Shown here: in pieces, positions 25,069-45,110 of the stretch
Layout: each line of letters opens with the position of its first letter
How positions within the stretch are numbered: the first letter of the stretch is position 1
Source: Alnus glutinosa
Taxonomy: Eukaryota; Streptophyta; Magnoliopsida; Fagales; Betulaceae
Reading direction: 5' to 3'
DNA: 64,000 bases
Assembly: GCF_958979055.1 (NCBI RefSeq)
Contig: NC_084892.1
Coordinates: 2,001,501-2,065,500, forward strand
Program-made: the position numbers and the translations under genes
The notes under the pieces: generated by a model
What the model was told of the DNA's origin: nothing
Databases searched by the model: none
What the model saw: only the letters and a program-made list of their open reading frames with translations

Positions 25069-25925
25069 AGCCTGGACATCAACAATCACCGGCGGACCCA
25101 AGAAAAGTTAGCCCATAAACTCAAAAGCACCAATCATGGATTTACTAATCATCCAAGAGATTTGAGAGACTCTTAGAAAGCCCGATCACCATTGGACAGA
25201 AAAGAGGGCCCATCCTTTAGGAACAGCCCAGCCAGCTTACACGCATCACAAGGACCCGAAAGCCTCAGACAGCCAGGCGACGGACAACCGACATCCTTAG
25301 ACCCGAATACACCCCTGCTCAAGTACGACCCCCTACACACGATTTTTTCATGGCTAGCTCACTCAAGTTTCAACCATCCATGGCCTATAAAATGAAATGA
25401 GTCATCACCAGGCATACACAAACTATCTTTCTAAGGAGAGCCTCTACTAATTTGGGCGTCATAGTCTATTCGGTTCTCTTTTGGGTCCAATGGAGAGCCC
25501 AGATATCAACAATCATTGGCAAGCCCAACAAAAGTTAGCCCATAAATCCAAAAGCTCCCATCTCAAAATTCTCATGAATAGATTCACTAATTATTCAAGA
25601 TAATTTACAGACTCGTGGAAGGCTAGATCACCATTGGGTCCAAAAGATGGCCCATCCTTCATGAAAGCCCAGCCAGCTCCCTGGCATCACAAGGACCCGA
25701 CAACCTCAAACAGCCTGGTGATCCGACAACCGGACATCCTCATACCCGAATACACCCTCGCCCAAGTACGACCCCCTGCATATAATCTTCTCATGACCAG
25801 CTCAATCAATCACCTACTTAGGGCCTATAGAATGAAATGAGGTCCCACCAGGTATACACAAACTATCTTTCTTAGACTTATCCTTTCTTAGAGATAGCCT
25901 CTACTAATTTGGGTGTAAGAATCTC
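25069..25925 (+). repeat. Two tandem LTR-like units (~427 bp)
   Basis: Diverged units at 25069-25495 and 25496-25925 share ATCAACAATCA, AAAAGTTAGCCCATAAA, CATCACAAGGACCCGA, CAAGTACGACCCCCT and a promoter-like CCTATA(A/G)AATGAAATGAG. This is followed by ACACAAACTATCTTTCT and CTCTACTAATTTGGG(C/T)GT. TATA plus a downstream CTAATTTGGGCGT block resembles plant Gypsy-type LTRs and recurs at 44391-45110. No gag or pol remains between or beside them. Confidence 0.6.
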
Positions 25926-26321
25926 TCCAATTCTCCGGACCGGCGGACTTTTGACGATATTTTTATTGTTTTGTAAAGTTCCTCCTTGAAAGGCGGTTTG
26001 AAGTTATTATGGAGTGATTCGTGCATCAACATAACTCAATCTAGATGATTTATTTTGAATGAATAATCTAAATTATTAGAATTGCAACGGACCTCACTCC
26101 ACCTTAATTTCTTATAATTTGGACAAACATTATACATGCATGAGGATGTGCTTGACTAATAAAAGAAGGGAATGCAATTTTATTCTTCATTATATTGCTT
26201 GTGAATTCATTTAATTTTATGAATTAAATTGAGTTTCTGTTATCTTTAATACTTTCTATGGTTCAAATTTTTATCCAAACAACAAATGTAGTAATAAACT
26301 TATATTACGTATAATATAAAT

Positions 26322-26434
26322 AGTCTCTAAGAGGTAGCTCAATTGGCTGAGAACCACGGTTTATGAAGTGGAGGTCACTAGTTTGAATCCCCCATCCTTC
26401 TCTTATGTGAACATGTTAAAGAAAAAAAAAAAAT
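26322..26434 (+). mobile_element. tRNA-derived SINE
   Basis: Starts CTCTAAGAGGTAGCTCAATT (A-box TAGCTCAATTGGCTGAGA), has the B-box block GGTCACTAGTTTGAATCCC and ends in an A tract. An imperfect direct repeat, TATAATATAA before and TATAACATAA after, may be the target-site duplication. It belongs to the same family as the copy at 7860-8001. Confidence 0.75.
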
Positions 26435-27400
26435 TATAACATAAGAGATTGGCCTTCCTTTTTCCCTCCCTTTTAATATTGTGAGTTTATGAGTACCAAA
26501 CAATAGATTTTTAGTAGGAGACCTTTTTGTCCGACTATTTAAGCAAACTAACTATATAATTTTATGTCTTATGGATTGTAGTTTAAATATTTTTATTTTA
26601 TAAGAAATAACAAAGTTATAGGAATAAAGTCTCGGATTCAGGTGAATTCTTAAAAATATGGATATGGTTTGATAACGGTTTAGAGAAGATTTTTTTTTTT
26701 GGTCGGCTCTATATTTCAAAACTATTTTTGTATTTTAAATTGTTTGTTAATAATTTTAAGAAACGCGTGGTTTTGGTTGCTAATGCTTTTTAGATTTTTT
26801 TTTTTTTTTTAAAAAAAATAATAAAATTTGACGTGACATAAAAATAAAAGTAATTTTTGAGTGTTTTGTGTTTTGGGTTGTTTGTTAATATTTTTATTTT
26901 AAAAAGTAAAAGTAAAAGAAAAAATTAAAAGTATTAATAAACAAAGCTACAAATTAATTTTAAAAATAAAAAAGTATTTTCAAAGTCGTTATCAAATAAG
27001 AGATAATATTGCCTTGAAAAGGCAACATAGTTAGTTTAGAAGTAAAAAAGAATAGGTATCCAATCAAAGAATCAAACCCCCTATACTCCCTTAAAAAAAT
27101 TAAAAATAAAAAATAAAAAATCAAAGCACCTTTACGGGTCAAGAATATGGTTACCATAGCTGGCTACTATGACGATAACGTGAGTTGTAAAGACGACTCT
27201 CGGCCGTAAAAGGTCCAAGGCAGCTGTCAATGATACCAGCCCACGAGCCCAGTGTGGGGTTAAACAACCAAACCAGCCCATGTCTAAACTTGGCCCACAT
27301 ACAACTGAACGAGCCCACAAGCCATCTCTTTCGACCCCTTGACGGTCCCAGACATCGAAAGCTACATATACCCCTCGCCAATTATTACAATATAAAAAAG
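26435..27400. other. Intergenic AT-rich DNA before the PCF11-like gene
   Basis: Homopolymer-rich, low-complexity AT sequence to about 27130, then a more GC-balanced stretch that is probably the promoter of the next gene. No gene supported. Confidence 0.4.
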
Positions 27401-27763
27401 AGAGAACCCCTTGCCCCTCTTTTCCTCGATTCATGATCTTCAGCTCGCACTCCCAGCCGAGCTTTTCAGTCTCTCTTATCTCACACTCTTCTCCTTCTCT
27501 CTAACCGTTTCTTATCTTCCCTATCAAACCCTTCCACTAATACCAATCTCCAATCATTTCAGTTTCTTCCTCAAATTCCTGTGCATGTATCAGAATTAGG
27601 GTTTTTGTTTTTTGTTTTTTGGTTTTTGTTTTTTCCCCTTCTGGCTTTGTACAATTTAGCCCTAGGGTTTTTTAATCAATGTTTTGACTCCTTGTTTGGA
27701 GCATGAAATTTAATGGATGTTATTGATATTTTTTGATATTTTGTACTGATGATATAAATAGGG

Positions 27764-27785
27764 GATTAGGATTAGGGTTAGGGTT
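27764..27785 (+). repeat. Telomere-like repeat in the PCFS4 leader
   Basis: A short array of GGATTA/GGGTTA units (plant telomere unit TTTAGGG) lies 17 bp before the start codon. In plants such telo-box sequences often mark leaders of highly expressed housekeeping genes; another TTAGGGTTTTTG is at about 27596. Confidence 0.65.
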
Positions 27786-27801
27786 CTGACTTTTGTATTG
27801 T

Positions 27802-35380
<7,579 letters not shown>

Positions 35381-36628
35381 ACACTTTGAGGCGTTAGAGA
35401 CTGTCTCTAAGGCAGATTCTATTAGTAGAGAAGCTGCTAGTGGAAATCCTGGTGTAATATACATAGCTTAAACATGCATGATCCTTGTATGGTAATTTAG
35501 TTGTGCCTCAAAATGGTGCTGAGTGCTGATGAATTGTTGTTCCTGCTCTCAATTTTTTTTGTCCGATTTAATTCATAGTTTGAAAGAAATAGATATGGTT
35601 GCCAGATAGAGTGCATTGCATCTCAAATTTCTTCAGTAACGTTTTGATGTGTTGTTCCTTTATTTTTCTGTTTTCGGATTTTGCTCAAGCGGGTGGCTCT
35701 TCACCTGATACGAGCATCTGATGGTAGCAACGCAAGGAAATGATTTCGACCCATGTCCATTCAATTTCAATAATGGGAGAAGGTCTCTGTATCATTTAAA
35801 TAGTAATGAACTTGTCTCTTTTCCTTTTCTTTGTAGGGGTGGTTTTGAGCTCTGTTTCTTGAATTATATTGTTTCTCGTCTAATGGGACAATAATGGAGT
35901 ATATATGTTGTTATTTTGTCAAGTAAAATAAACATTATGCTGTTTCTCATATTCAATTTGGAGAGCAAACTTCTTAATTGGCCTCTTAAATTGGTGTCAG
36001 ATTACCCTTACTTTCTTATCTCTTGGATGTTGGTCTTTGTATTTCCCTTTTTCGGTGCTTAGGTTAACTTGATGGAATTCCTTACCGGAGGAGGAAAAGC
36101 TTGAAAAATTCAATGCCTGCGTTGTCATTTCCTTGTAGATGTAAATTACAGGCGTGCATGATCCTCCGTTGAACCCTTTTCAAGGTTTTGTTGTGATAAT
36201 GTTCCTATGTACATTTAGAAATATTGATTTGCATTCTTGGATTTCCAGAATGTTTGGTAGCCTTACCTCATAAAATTTAGGATGCGAGACTCATCGGGGC
36301 TAGGGGGTCCTGTTATCCTCCTTTTTAAGCCTACCTGAATTTCAACAATTCAAGCAGCCTGAAATCTCAATCCATTCCAAATACATGCTGCGGTTGGAAA
36401 AAGGGGACATAAGAAGTTAAAGAATAGAGATCTTTGCATAATATGTGCACAACTGTAAACACATGGAGTGACATTCATATGGTGGGACCTACGAATTCAT
36501 GTGGTGGGACTTACTCCATTGGTTTTACTCATGTGTCTACACTATTATATAACATGTGCATAACTGTTGTGGAGAGTGATTTCTTGAAGTTAAAAAAGAT
36601 GTCTAGTTTCGATTACCAAAAAGGAGAA

Positions 36629-36696
36629 CTCATGGTTAGTGTCTACTGTTGAAGTCTTTAGGCTCATGGTTAGTGTCTAGTGTTGAAGTCTTTAGG
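36629..36696 (+). repeat. 34-bp tandem duplication
   Basis: Two units (36629-36662, 36663-36696) beginning CTCATGGTTAGTGTCTA differ by one base. No function is evident. Confidence 0.92.
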
Positions 36697-37473
36697 TCGA
36701 ACCACTGACATGTTCACCTGGATGAGAGGACCTTCCACACCGATGAAGTGCTGAGAAAAACTCCCATCAGATTGACTGCTGCATAAGCAAAAGCCTATAG
36801 GTTTGAAGATCAATTCATGGATCCCACATTTAAATTTGATAACTTGCATAAGAAATCATTACCAATCTGTTACTAGACATTAAAATCTAAAATCTGTTTC
36901 CATCACCCCCTCTACTATTTGCTGAAGAAGTTGTCCGTAAAATGTAAAAAATTGTGTTTTACAGGTTCTTTTGCCATTGATGCCACTATTGATATTCCAC
37001 GTTAAATAGAGATGATTTATTTCATTATTCGAATTTTGTTTTATTGATTTGGATTTTATTTTATTACATTGTCATGTACATGATGTCATGTTATTTAAAA
37101 TTTTAGATGAAGTGGTAACATATTCCAAAGAGAATCCTTAATCCGATCAAAGTAGGATGTTTGATGATCTGAAGTAGAATGTTTGATGACACTTTGAGTT
37201 TGATTTTGGCTACCTTAGACCTCGGTGGACACTATTGTACTGCTAAGTTTTTTATGAGCAAAGAAAAGAACAAAATCCAATTGTAATAATTTTTGAACTT
37301 TGGGGATTTGTTATACATCGTTGGATCTTATAAGTGCTGTGATGGCCATCCGATCATATCCGTCAAATTTGAACCCTCTCCGTTGCCAACATATTCAAGC
37401 AATCAAGCATAATTTTTGTGAGTTTTATGGATGAGAAAAGAAGGCATATATGAAAAGATGCAATTTGTGAAAC

Positions 37474-37740
37474 ACTAATGCTACTTTCATATTATTTATC
37501 ACATATTTTACATTAGTTGATGTGACATATTTTGATGAGTTATGGTGGTTGGTCTTAGTTTCCCCAGCTTGTTCCTGCTGCCTTCTTTAACAAGCTTTTG
37601 AGCTTTCTATGGGCCGCTTTCTTCATAGAAGTCGCTTGGTTGACCTCAAAGAATCGCTGTAATAATAATTGGGCCATAAGATAAGTCATTGAAAACACAA
37701 TATATCAACCGGTGTGAAATATGTGAAAAGTAGCATTACT
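37474..37740. mobile_element. MITE-like inverted repeat
   Basis: Begins ACTAATGCTACTTTC and ends with the inverse GAAAAGTAGCATTACT; inner blocks containing TTGATGTGACATA and TATATCAACCGGTGTG also pair. Arms are diverged and no clean target duplication was found. Confidence 0.55.
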
Positions 37741-37771
37741 CTTTGTAAAAAAATATAATCAGGAGAAAAAT

Positions 37772-37945
37772 TTAGGGGTGCAACTTTTCTTACAAAGTCA
37801 TTTACAAACTAGTGTGGCAATCTATAATCGGTGAAACAATTAGAGAAATTGATAAGCTAGATTTTTTTGTTTAATTATTTAACCAATTATAAATTGCCAC
37901 ATCAGTTTGTAAATAACTTTATAATAAAAGTTGTAGCACCTCTAG
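37772..37945. mobile_element. MITE with ~60-bp terminal inverted repeats
   Basis: The left arm starts TTAGGGGTGCAACTTTTCTT and the right arm reads, inverted, CTAGAGGTGCTACAACTTTT; pairing continues through TTTACAAACTxxTGTGGCAAT in both. Relics of the same family (core TTATAATAAAAxTTxxAGxA) appear near 13380-13545 and 43930-44135. Confidence 0.72.
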
Positions 37946-38879
37946 AATCACTCGATTACCCATTATCCTTATAGAAAAAAAGAAAAGAAAAAGTACCAAT
38001 TAATACTGCTTTTTAGGTGTGATCTCAAATTCTTTCTAAGTAAATAAATCTCAACACATTCAATATTTAATTAAGATAAAAAAAAATAAAATTATAAAGT
38101 AACGACGGGAACTCAGCATTGTTCCTCTAATAACAACGATGGGAACCTATTTACCATTCTACTCTCACCCATGAAGTCGTGAACGAGGGATCACGTGAGA
38201 AAGGAAAGGGAAAACGCCATTATAAGGTACTAATTATTTCTCCTTTAGGACAATAAAAGATTCTTTTGTCGGAAAAAATCAACTGTGTAGACATCATTTC
38301 CAAAGGAAAACAGATGGCTGAAGGTGATCTTTCACTGTTGAAAGTGCTCCACTTATCTGTGCTTCGGCATGAGAGCTCAATAATTGGAGCATATCAGTTC
38401 GTCATGAGAGCTCAATAATCACATTATTATTCAAAAACAGTTCAGCAGCGGAATGTATCCATGAAAATCAACAAGTTTCTACTATTATTGCTTATCAACC
38501 ATACAAATTTTCATTAATATTAACATTCAAATTGTTAGTAATTTAGACAATAGATTTAAAAGAGTTTTTCTATGACCCACCCACATGTATGAACAAGTTT
38601 TAGACATCCCGCCTTCTTCTTAAGATAAATAAGTCTTATAAAAACTCTTTCATATTTATTATTTTTGTGGAGATTCGAATTTACTTACTATTTATCGTAC
38701 TTAGGATTACTTTATTACAATGCAACAAGACGATAGGTAATTCTGTTGAGACAGTTACTAAAACAGTTAAGTTTCATCTACTCGAATTATTCGAACAGTT
38801 GCTCAAATAAATAGGGTTCCAGCAACCTCTCATTATTAAGAAACAACTCTACAAGTCATCAAAGGCTTATGTAGATCAG

Positions 38880-39137
38880 ATTTCTCCCTTGACAGAATTT
38901 GGCATTTTATGGATGCTATTAAACAGAAAATTTCTTATTTTTCTGTTCGTAAGGTGAGTCATTGTTGTATAAAAGCAAATGAAGTGGCCCATCTCTTAGC
39001 TAGAAAGGCTTCCTCACATTGTTTATCTCATGTTTGGGTTGAAAATTTACCTTATTTATTTCTTCTTCTTCTTTTTAATGGTCATCTTGTTTTAATGAAA
39101 AGATGTTTCTTTGTTTAAAAAAAAAAAAAAAAAAAAC
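38880..39137 (+). pseudogene. 3' relic of a LINE retrotransposon (RNase H end)
   Basis: An open stretch from about 38880 to the stop at 39116-39118 encodes residues resembling the C-terminal RNase H-like part of plant LINE ORF2: ...KVSHCCIKANEVAHLLARKA...VWVENLPYLF, matching the family pattern xxRxxNxxAHxLARxAL...VWxEDxPxxL. An A tract at 39119-39137 follows directly. There is a stop just upstream and no reverse transcriptase, so this is a 5'-truncated, dead copy. Confidence 0.75.
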
Positions 39138-39571
39138 TCTATTTCAGGAAAACCCATCCTCATATACTCAAATCACCTTTACCAAAATTATTCCTTATAA
39201 CTCCCGAACGGTTCCTCAATAATTTGTAGCGGATATATATTGTACGTACAATTCTCAAAAAATCCAACACTCATAGAAGCACTATCGTGATGATCGAAAA
39301 TTGAGGTTGTTGTAAGTTGGTCGTCAATACATCAATAATTGGAAAATGGGTACTTTGTTATCCAGATTACTGGCTAGATATCTCTAAAAATTGCAAATAT
39401 GAGCTTATTTATAAATAATTACAATCTGAATTCTCCAAATCACGCAAATGTAATATAAACATTTAGAAACACAGAATAAAACACAAACTCTCTTTTCTCA
39501 TAAGTACTATGATGTAAATAGTTACATGGGATTAATATCTTATATACCCAAACTCAACTTCTTTATTGAAG

Positions 39572-39572
<1 letters not shown>

Positions 39573-39621
<49 letters not shown>
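39573..39621. repeat. (TA)n microsatellite 16 bp past the PSK stop
   Basis: About 24 TA repeats in what must be the 3' UTR of the minus-strand phytosulfokine gene, whose stop codon is at 39639-39637. Confidence 0.93.
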
Positions 39622-39624
<3 letters not shown>

Positions 39625-39636
39625 CTACGGGTATAT

Positions 39637-40099
39637 CTAAGGCTTATGGTGCTGGGTATAAATGTAATCCAAGTGAGCCTCCGCCATCATCCTTCTCTTC
39701 AAACATTCTTCGTCTTTTCCATCACACTCCTCTGTCTCTAACCCCATCAGCTGTAAACAAATACACCACCCAATTAAACGGGGAAAAATCAACCAGGAGA
39801 GAGAGAGAGAGGTATAAGTAATTAATTTTACATTTGAAAGATCTTCCGAGTCTGTGAAAGACTTAGCAGCATGAGTGATCCCATTGACCTCCTTTTCACC
39901 TGTAAACAAGTTCCAAAAAAGCTTAAGAATCGCACAAAATTGTATGTATAACTCATAGAGTTCTTAACAAGAAGAAACTCTAGCTAGCTTAATTACCTTG
40001 TTTTGTTGGTGCTAGGAGACGAGCAGATGCGAGGAAAGAGCAAAGAAAAAAAACAAAGAAAAGAAAGACGACGGCTATATGAACATTTTGTGGCTTCAT
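39637..40099 (-). CDS. PSK: Phytosulfokine (PSK) precursor
   Basis: Three exons on the minus strand: 40099-39997, 39899-39832, 39750-39637; GT-AG introns of 97 and 81 bp; 94 aa. The N-terminus is a secretory signal peptide ([11 protein letters not shown], hydrophobic [15 protein letters not shown]), with cleavage expected near residue 26. The C-terminus holds the family signature C-x6-EC (CDGKDEEC), a dibasic region [12 protein letters not shown], then the pentapeptide YIYTQ (residues 86-90, codons 39666-39652) and HHKP. The Asp before the first Tyr fits the requirement for tyrosine sulfation by TPST in the Golgi. AEAHLD resembles sites trimmed by subtilases. The mature sulfated peptide is a secreted growth factor sensed by PSKR leucine-rich-repeat kinases. 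Which PSK paralogue it is cannot be told. Confidence 0.93.
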
Positions 40100-40165
40100 T
40101 GCTTCAGTGGTGCTATCACAATAGGTGCTGAAGGAGGCTGGTAGAGCTATAAATAAGATGAAATA
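40100..40165 (-). promoter_or_regulatory. Possible PSK core promoter
   Basis: On the minus strand CTTATTTATAG (about 40157-40147) is TATA-like and lies ~50 nt before the PSK start codon, implying a very short leader. Assigned by position only. Confidence 0.3.
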
Positions 40166-40986
40166 TGCTAGCTACCTAGGTTTCTGACCCAGTCAAATGG
40201 AGACCCCTCAAACTGAACGTGGCAGTTTCAAACTTACCAGAACAGATGGTGGGTCCTGTACCAATTTCTATGAGAACTGATTAATACAGAACTCATATTA
40301 CATCATTATTTTACAATCATGACATATGAGGTGAAATTTATGCATATTGTTCTTACATACGAGGCTCATTTAATGTATTTTGAAATTGTGAAATAGTTGT
40401 GTTGGAGTTATAATTTTATCATTTCTTAATTTCTATAAGGAAAAAAGATTAAAAAAAAAAAACATTCATTACATACTTATCATTTCACATGGAGTAGAAT
40501 CCATGTGATGTAAGTCTTACCCTATGTAAGAGAGTGGGTGTGTTAGCAATGTTTTTGTAACACTCTCCAAACAATCCGTAATTTTTTTTTATTAAAAATA
40601 AGATGTCATTTCATTCTAAAATGACTAAAAAAACACTAAAAAAAAAGTCATAACATTCCTCCATTTTAATAGTTTCTCACCATTTTATTTTTGGCAGTCA
40701 ATAAATTTGGGAGAGATCCTATAGAATTCATATGTCCAAATAAAGGAGTGGGGTGGCTTACAAAATAGAATTTCTATCCATTTCACTATTCGTTAAAGTA
40801 GAATTTCCTACAATTCCCAAGTACAAAAGTCAAGAGATTGTAAAGGAGTACGAGAAACTTCTAGTTCTAACCTCCCGAACATGGAAGCCTCTATTGGAAT
40901 GAGATGTGTTATACATTGTTTTACGAATTTAATAGTAATTTTTTTTTAAAAAAAAAAAAAAAAAAACGAAGGACGGATAGAGAGAG

Positions 40987-41021
<35 letters not shown>

Positions 41022-43667
41022 TATAACAATCCCTTACCAAATTGTGGAGGACAAGAATAGTCAATGGAATCCGAATCGGAGGGAATTCCAGTCCATATCC
41101 CTTTGCAATGGTTTAGGTACAATTCTATCTTATGTGAGAACTGAGAAAGATAAAAGAGCATCATCATCTGCCATAGCTTTAATTGCTCCAAGAAGGATCA
41201 ATGTGCGTGCGTGTGTGTCATTGTCATGTGGTCCAGCGGAGTTGAAAAACAAAGCAAAAAAGGATGTGAACTGAGAAAGAAAGAAGGCTCACGCCTCCTC
41301 TGTTTCTTGTTTAGCCGAAGGCCATTTTTCTCCTCGGAAAACGGAAAAAGAGATAAGTGGGGACTGGGGATGTTTACAGAGCGTCAACAAGTCAACCTGT
41401 GGACTGCCATAGCCGACAGCTGTTTTCCATTGAATATTTTAATTGGCCAAATAGTTTACACGTGTTCCACACGTATGACAAAACTTTTTCTGTTGTAATT
41501 GGCAGATGATACATCGTCGTTTAGAGTAGCCAATTTCTACATTTAATACAGTTATGCTCAGGGACGATAATCTGTTGTACTCATTATTCCACGCTCTTCT
41601 TCCTTCCAATGAATATATAACTGATGAAAGCTAATGAATAGTTGATATTAAATAAAAACTTTATTTTCTATAATAAAAAAAAACTCCTAAGGTTTCGTTA
41701 ATTTCCTTGTAAAAGCTATTTTCAAAAATATAATTGCATCCAATTAGCTATCAATCAATCAATAAATAAGTTTTTTTTTTTTTGTACTCTTGAAAAGACA
41801 TGTACCTGACAAAAAAAAATATATTTCAATAAAATAGTAGAAGTTAATAATTAAAATAGAAAATGAGATATAGATGTTTTTTTTTTTAAAAAAAAAAATA
41901 GATAATTGAAATAGAAAAATGAGAGCTTTTTTTGGAGAGGAAATTTGCTTAGCTCATTTCTCACGCAAGTCTAGAACAAGGAACCCAACAACCTAGAGCT
42001 TCGCTTTCTCACGCAAGTCAAGAAAGGACAAGGGCAAAAAGCAAGTGCTAGCTAGGTAGAATAATGTCCACTACCAAATGGAAGATACACTGATAAATTT
42101 TTACGTACCTTTCCTGAAGAATATGGATCATTTTTCTTTTTCCATATTTTCTTCAATGAGTTTTGATATTTTCGGTTGTGAGTGGAGGTTGAAGTGAGAA
42201 GAGAAGACTTCCTTTACGACGTCCACTTCTCATTCTTGTCTGCTCTACGCAATTATGTGCGAAGTTTCCTCTTGTCTCCCCTGGTCGTCTCTTTCCAATA
42301 GACAATTAATGCATAATTTCTTTTTTTTTTTTTTTTTTTTTTATAGATAATTAATGCTTAATTTCAAGCAACATTTATCTCCTACCCAAACTTTATTGCA
42401 CGCCATAAAAGGAATTTTGGACCCAAACATGACAATTCCAAGTTTCATTTCATGCCAAGAATAAAATTTTCTGCTATGTAAAATATTTATTGATGTTTAA
42501 TTTCTAGGCCTACATCTTGATATTATTGACTTCAATTTAAATATGAAAAATATGTTAAATCATCACTTGTTTCAACATGAAATATTTAATTGAAATGTGA
42601 TGAATGATTGAGACAATATTCAAATTAACGATATTTGATTCTGATATCATGTTAAATCACAATTTATCTGAAAAGTTTAAGCTCGTAAAAAGAAATAAAT
42701 TTAAAGAGGAATGCTAGAGCTCCTTCTAGTGTCCTTTTGTACTGACATAACACTATATATTAATAAAAACATGAGAGAGAAATCAAGTTGTAATTTTTCT
42801 TTGTTAAAAATTAAGTGTTAAGTAAGCATAAAATAACTAAAATGAACTTTAACATTTCTCAAATTTAAATATCTAATCAACACTTTACCGAAATAAAATT
42901 AGTATACAAGGTGAGCTGAGAAAGATAATTACATAAAGATATGATACATACTTTATAATAATAATATATATAAAAAAAAATAAAAAAATAAAAAGTAAGA
43001 AAGAAAGAAAGAAGAAGAAGAAGCCTATATTCATACAATTCAATCGTTACAGTTTAATGCTGGAGGGGATTTGACAATTTGTAGTGATTGACAAGAAGTA
43101 TCAATAAATGGATGCTGATTGATTGCCTCAAAAGCATAATCTGTATAGCTAGTCACCTTTGCCCTTTTCCCTACCCATGGGTCAAACTTTGGCCTCAAAT
43201 TACATTTACTTTATAGTTTATACGTGAACTTATCGAAGAAGACACAGAATTGCCTCCCTATAAAATGGACGTTGATTGGCGTTATCAAAAGGCGCCATCT
43301 CTAGCTAAGTAGCTATAGTTACAATTCCTTACCCACGCGTAAAACTTTTGCCTCAACTTTCTTTACTTTATATATAGTTTATACGTGAATCAGAGAAAGT
43401 ATAAATTAAACATTTGTATAAGGTGGAAGCACCTTTAATGAATGTTGATTGATTGCAATTTGCCTCGTAAAATTTGGATCAATATTGGGGCCTTATCAAA
43501 AAGCACCATCTATATATAATTACTTTAATTTTTTACGTTTGTGTTCGTGAACTTGCAGGAAGCACACATATTTGGGTAATGGTTTTTCAAAACAACAACA
43601 CTTTTTTCCCCTTGAGAAAACGATTTTTATTTCGAATATATACACGTGCATAAATAGCTATTCTTCC

Positions 43668-43698
<31 letters not shown>

Positions 43699-44390
43699 AA
43701 TTCTCACTTATCCCATTCTTTTATTTAGAATACTTATTCCATTCTTATCTTGTTAGGTTCCAAAAATTAACAACGTATAAGTGACGATCCACCTGTTTGG
43801 AAAGAAAAGAAAAGCAATCGCAGCTTGTTTGACAATATTATAAAGTCTTCTATGGCTTAGCGAAAACGAATCACAATCTTATAACAGTAGATTTATGTTG
43901 TGCAATTGCAAATTCACTAATGAGTGATATTCAGAATATTATAATTTTGTTATGAATTGTTGTGACAATCTGCGTGACACTTATTAAATACGTTAGCTAC
44001 TAAACAATTAAATTTATTTGTTAAATTTTTTTATTAAATTTTTTTATCTACGTTGTGCCATGTGACATTCACGTAAATTGCCACACATAAATTAATTTGT
44101 AAAAATCTTATAATAAAAAGTATAGTAATATGAGCATTTTCCAAACACTAACCCATCTAGAAAATCAAAGTCGGGGAAACAATTGGGTGAATAAATAATT
44201 AGAAACTACATAATTTCAATAGTACTAAAAATCAATCATATTAACGATGTGAAAACAACATGAAACAATGTCAAAAGTTGTACAGGACCTAATATGTCTT
44301 ACATGAATACTAATATGCGGACGAGGGCTTGAGACTATATATTGAGAATTCATTTTAGAGATATGATCTTTTATTACTCTAAGACATAGT
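40166..44390. other. Gene-poor intergenic DNA
   Basis: No supported gene. Contains A/T tracts (for example 40944-40966, 42319-42342), an (AT)n at 40990-41017, three diverged copies of a local repeat at about 43100-43520 (recurring TTATCAAAAxGCxCCATCT and TTTATACGTGAA), a C-run/A-run block at 43669-43700, and a MITE relic near 43930-44135 related to 37772-37945. Confidence 0.5.
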
Positions 44391-45110
44391 TGTTAGAGAA
44401 ATAATTTGTATCAAGGCTATCTGGGCCCCAGATCAAATGACCGACCATGCCAGGTCACCTCGGCCACGATCCATCTCGGGGGCTAGGGCACCTCGGTCAT
44501 GAATCATCTCAAAGGACGAGGTCACCTTGGTCCTGATCCACCTCAGGGGCCAGGGCACCTCGGCCGTGAACCATCTTAGGTGTTGAATCTTTCATCCCAG
44601 CAAAAAACATCTCGGAGTTCCAGAGCTTAAGATGGATCACTCTATGCCTCTCCAGAATGACTCACGATCTCGAGATTGAGCCCCAAAAGACTCCAAGAGA
44701 TCTCGGATATTTCGTTCCCAGATGCGCAGTAGGGACAACCACGAAACCCTGACATTCCACATGTCTAAACCCACGTTGCCACTAACTGGAGATTCCCGGG
44801 AATTCAAGATGTGTGGAATCCCGAACCCACGTTGCCACTAATTGGAGATTCCTGGGGATTCAGGAGACATGGGGAATTTCAACTTCCACTGAAACCTCTA
44901 TAAATACAAGGTGTTCACAGGTATAAACTCACTTGCAATCTGAGAAAAAAAATTACTCTAAAGTACTTTGCACATCCAGTACTAATTTAGGCATCAGAGC
45001 AGAATTGTCAGCATCCCCTGACGCAGTGTTTCTTTTCAGATTTTAAGAGAAGAAGAGGCTTAAGCGAATCGTAAGGTGACACATTAGCAATCGAAAAACT
45101 GTACCAACAA
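44391..45110 (+). mobile_element. Probable solo LTR
   Basis: Begins near TGTTAGAGAAATAATTTG. A GC-rich block has short repeats of CACCTCGG(C/T)CxTGAxCCATCT (44450-44580), and a 45-bp segment (ACCCACGTTGCCACTAA) occurs twice at 44770-44860. Then come CCTCTATAAATACAAGG (TATA), AGTACTAATTTAGGCATCAG and CCCCTGACGCAGTG. TATA followed by ACTAATTTAGGCATCAGAG is characteristic of plant Gypsy LTRs. No internal region or second LTR is nearby and exact ends are unclear. Confidence 0.6.

Larger units (their letters stand above)
35381..38820. other. Intergenic region with small elements
   Basis: The first ~600 bases are presumably PCFS4 3' UTR. No gene is supported beyond. It contains a 34-bp tandem repeat (36629-36696) and two MITE-like inverted repeats (37474-37740 and 37772-37945); the rest is AT-rich without recognised structure. 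Confidence 0.5.
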
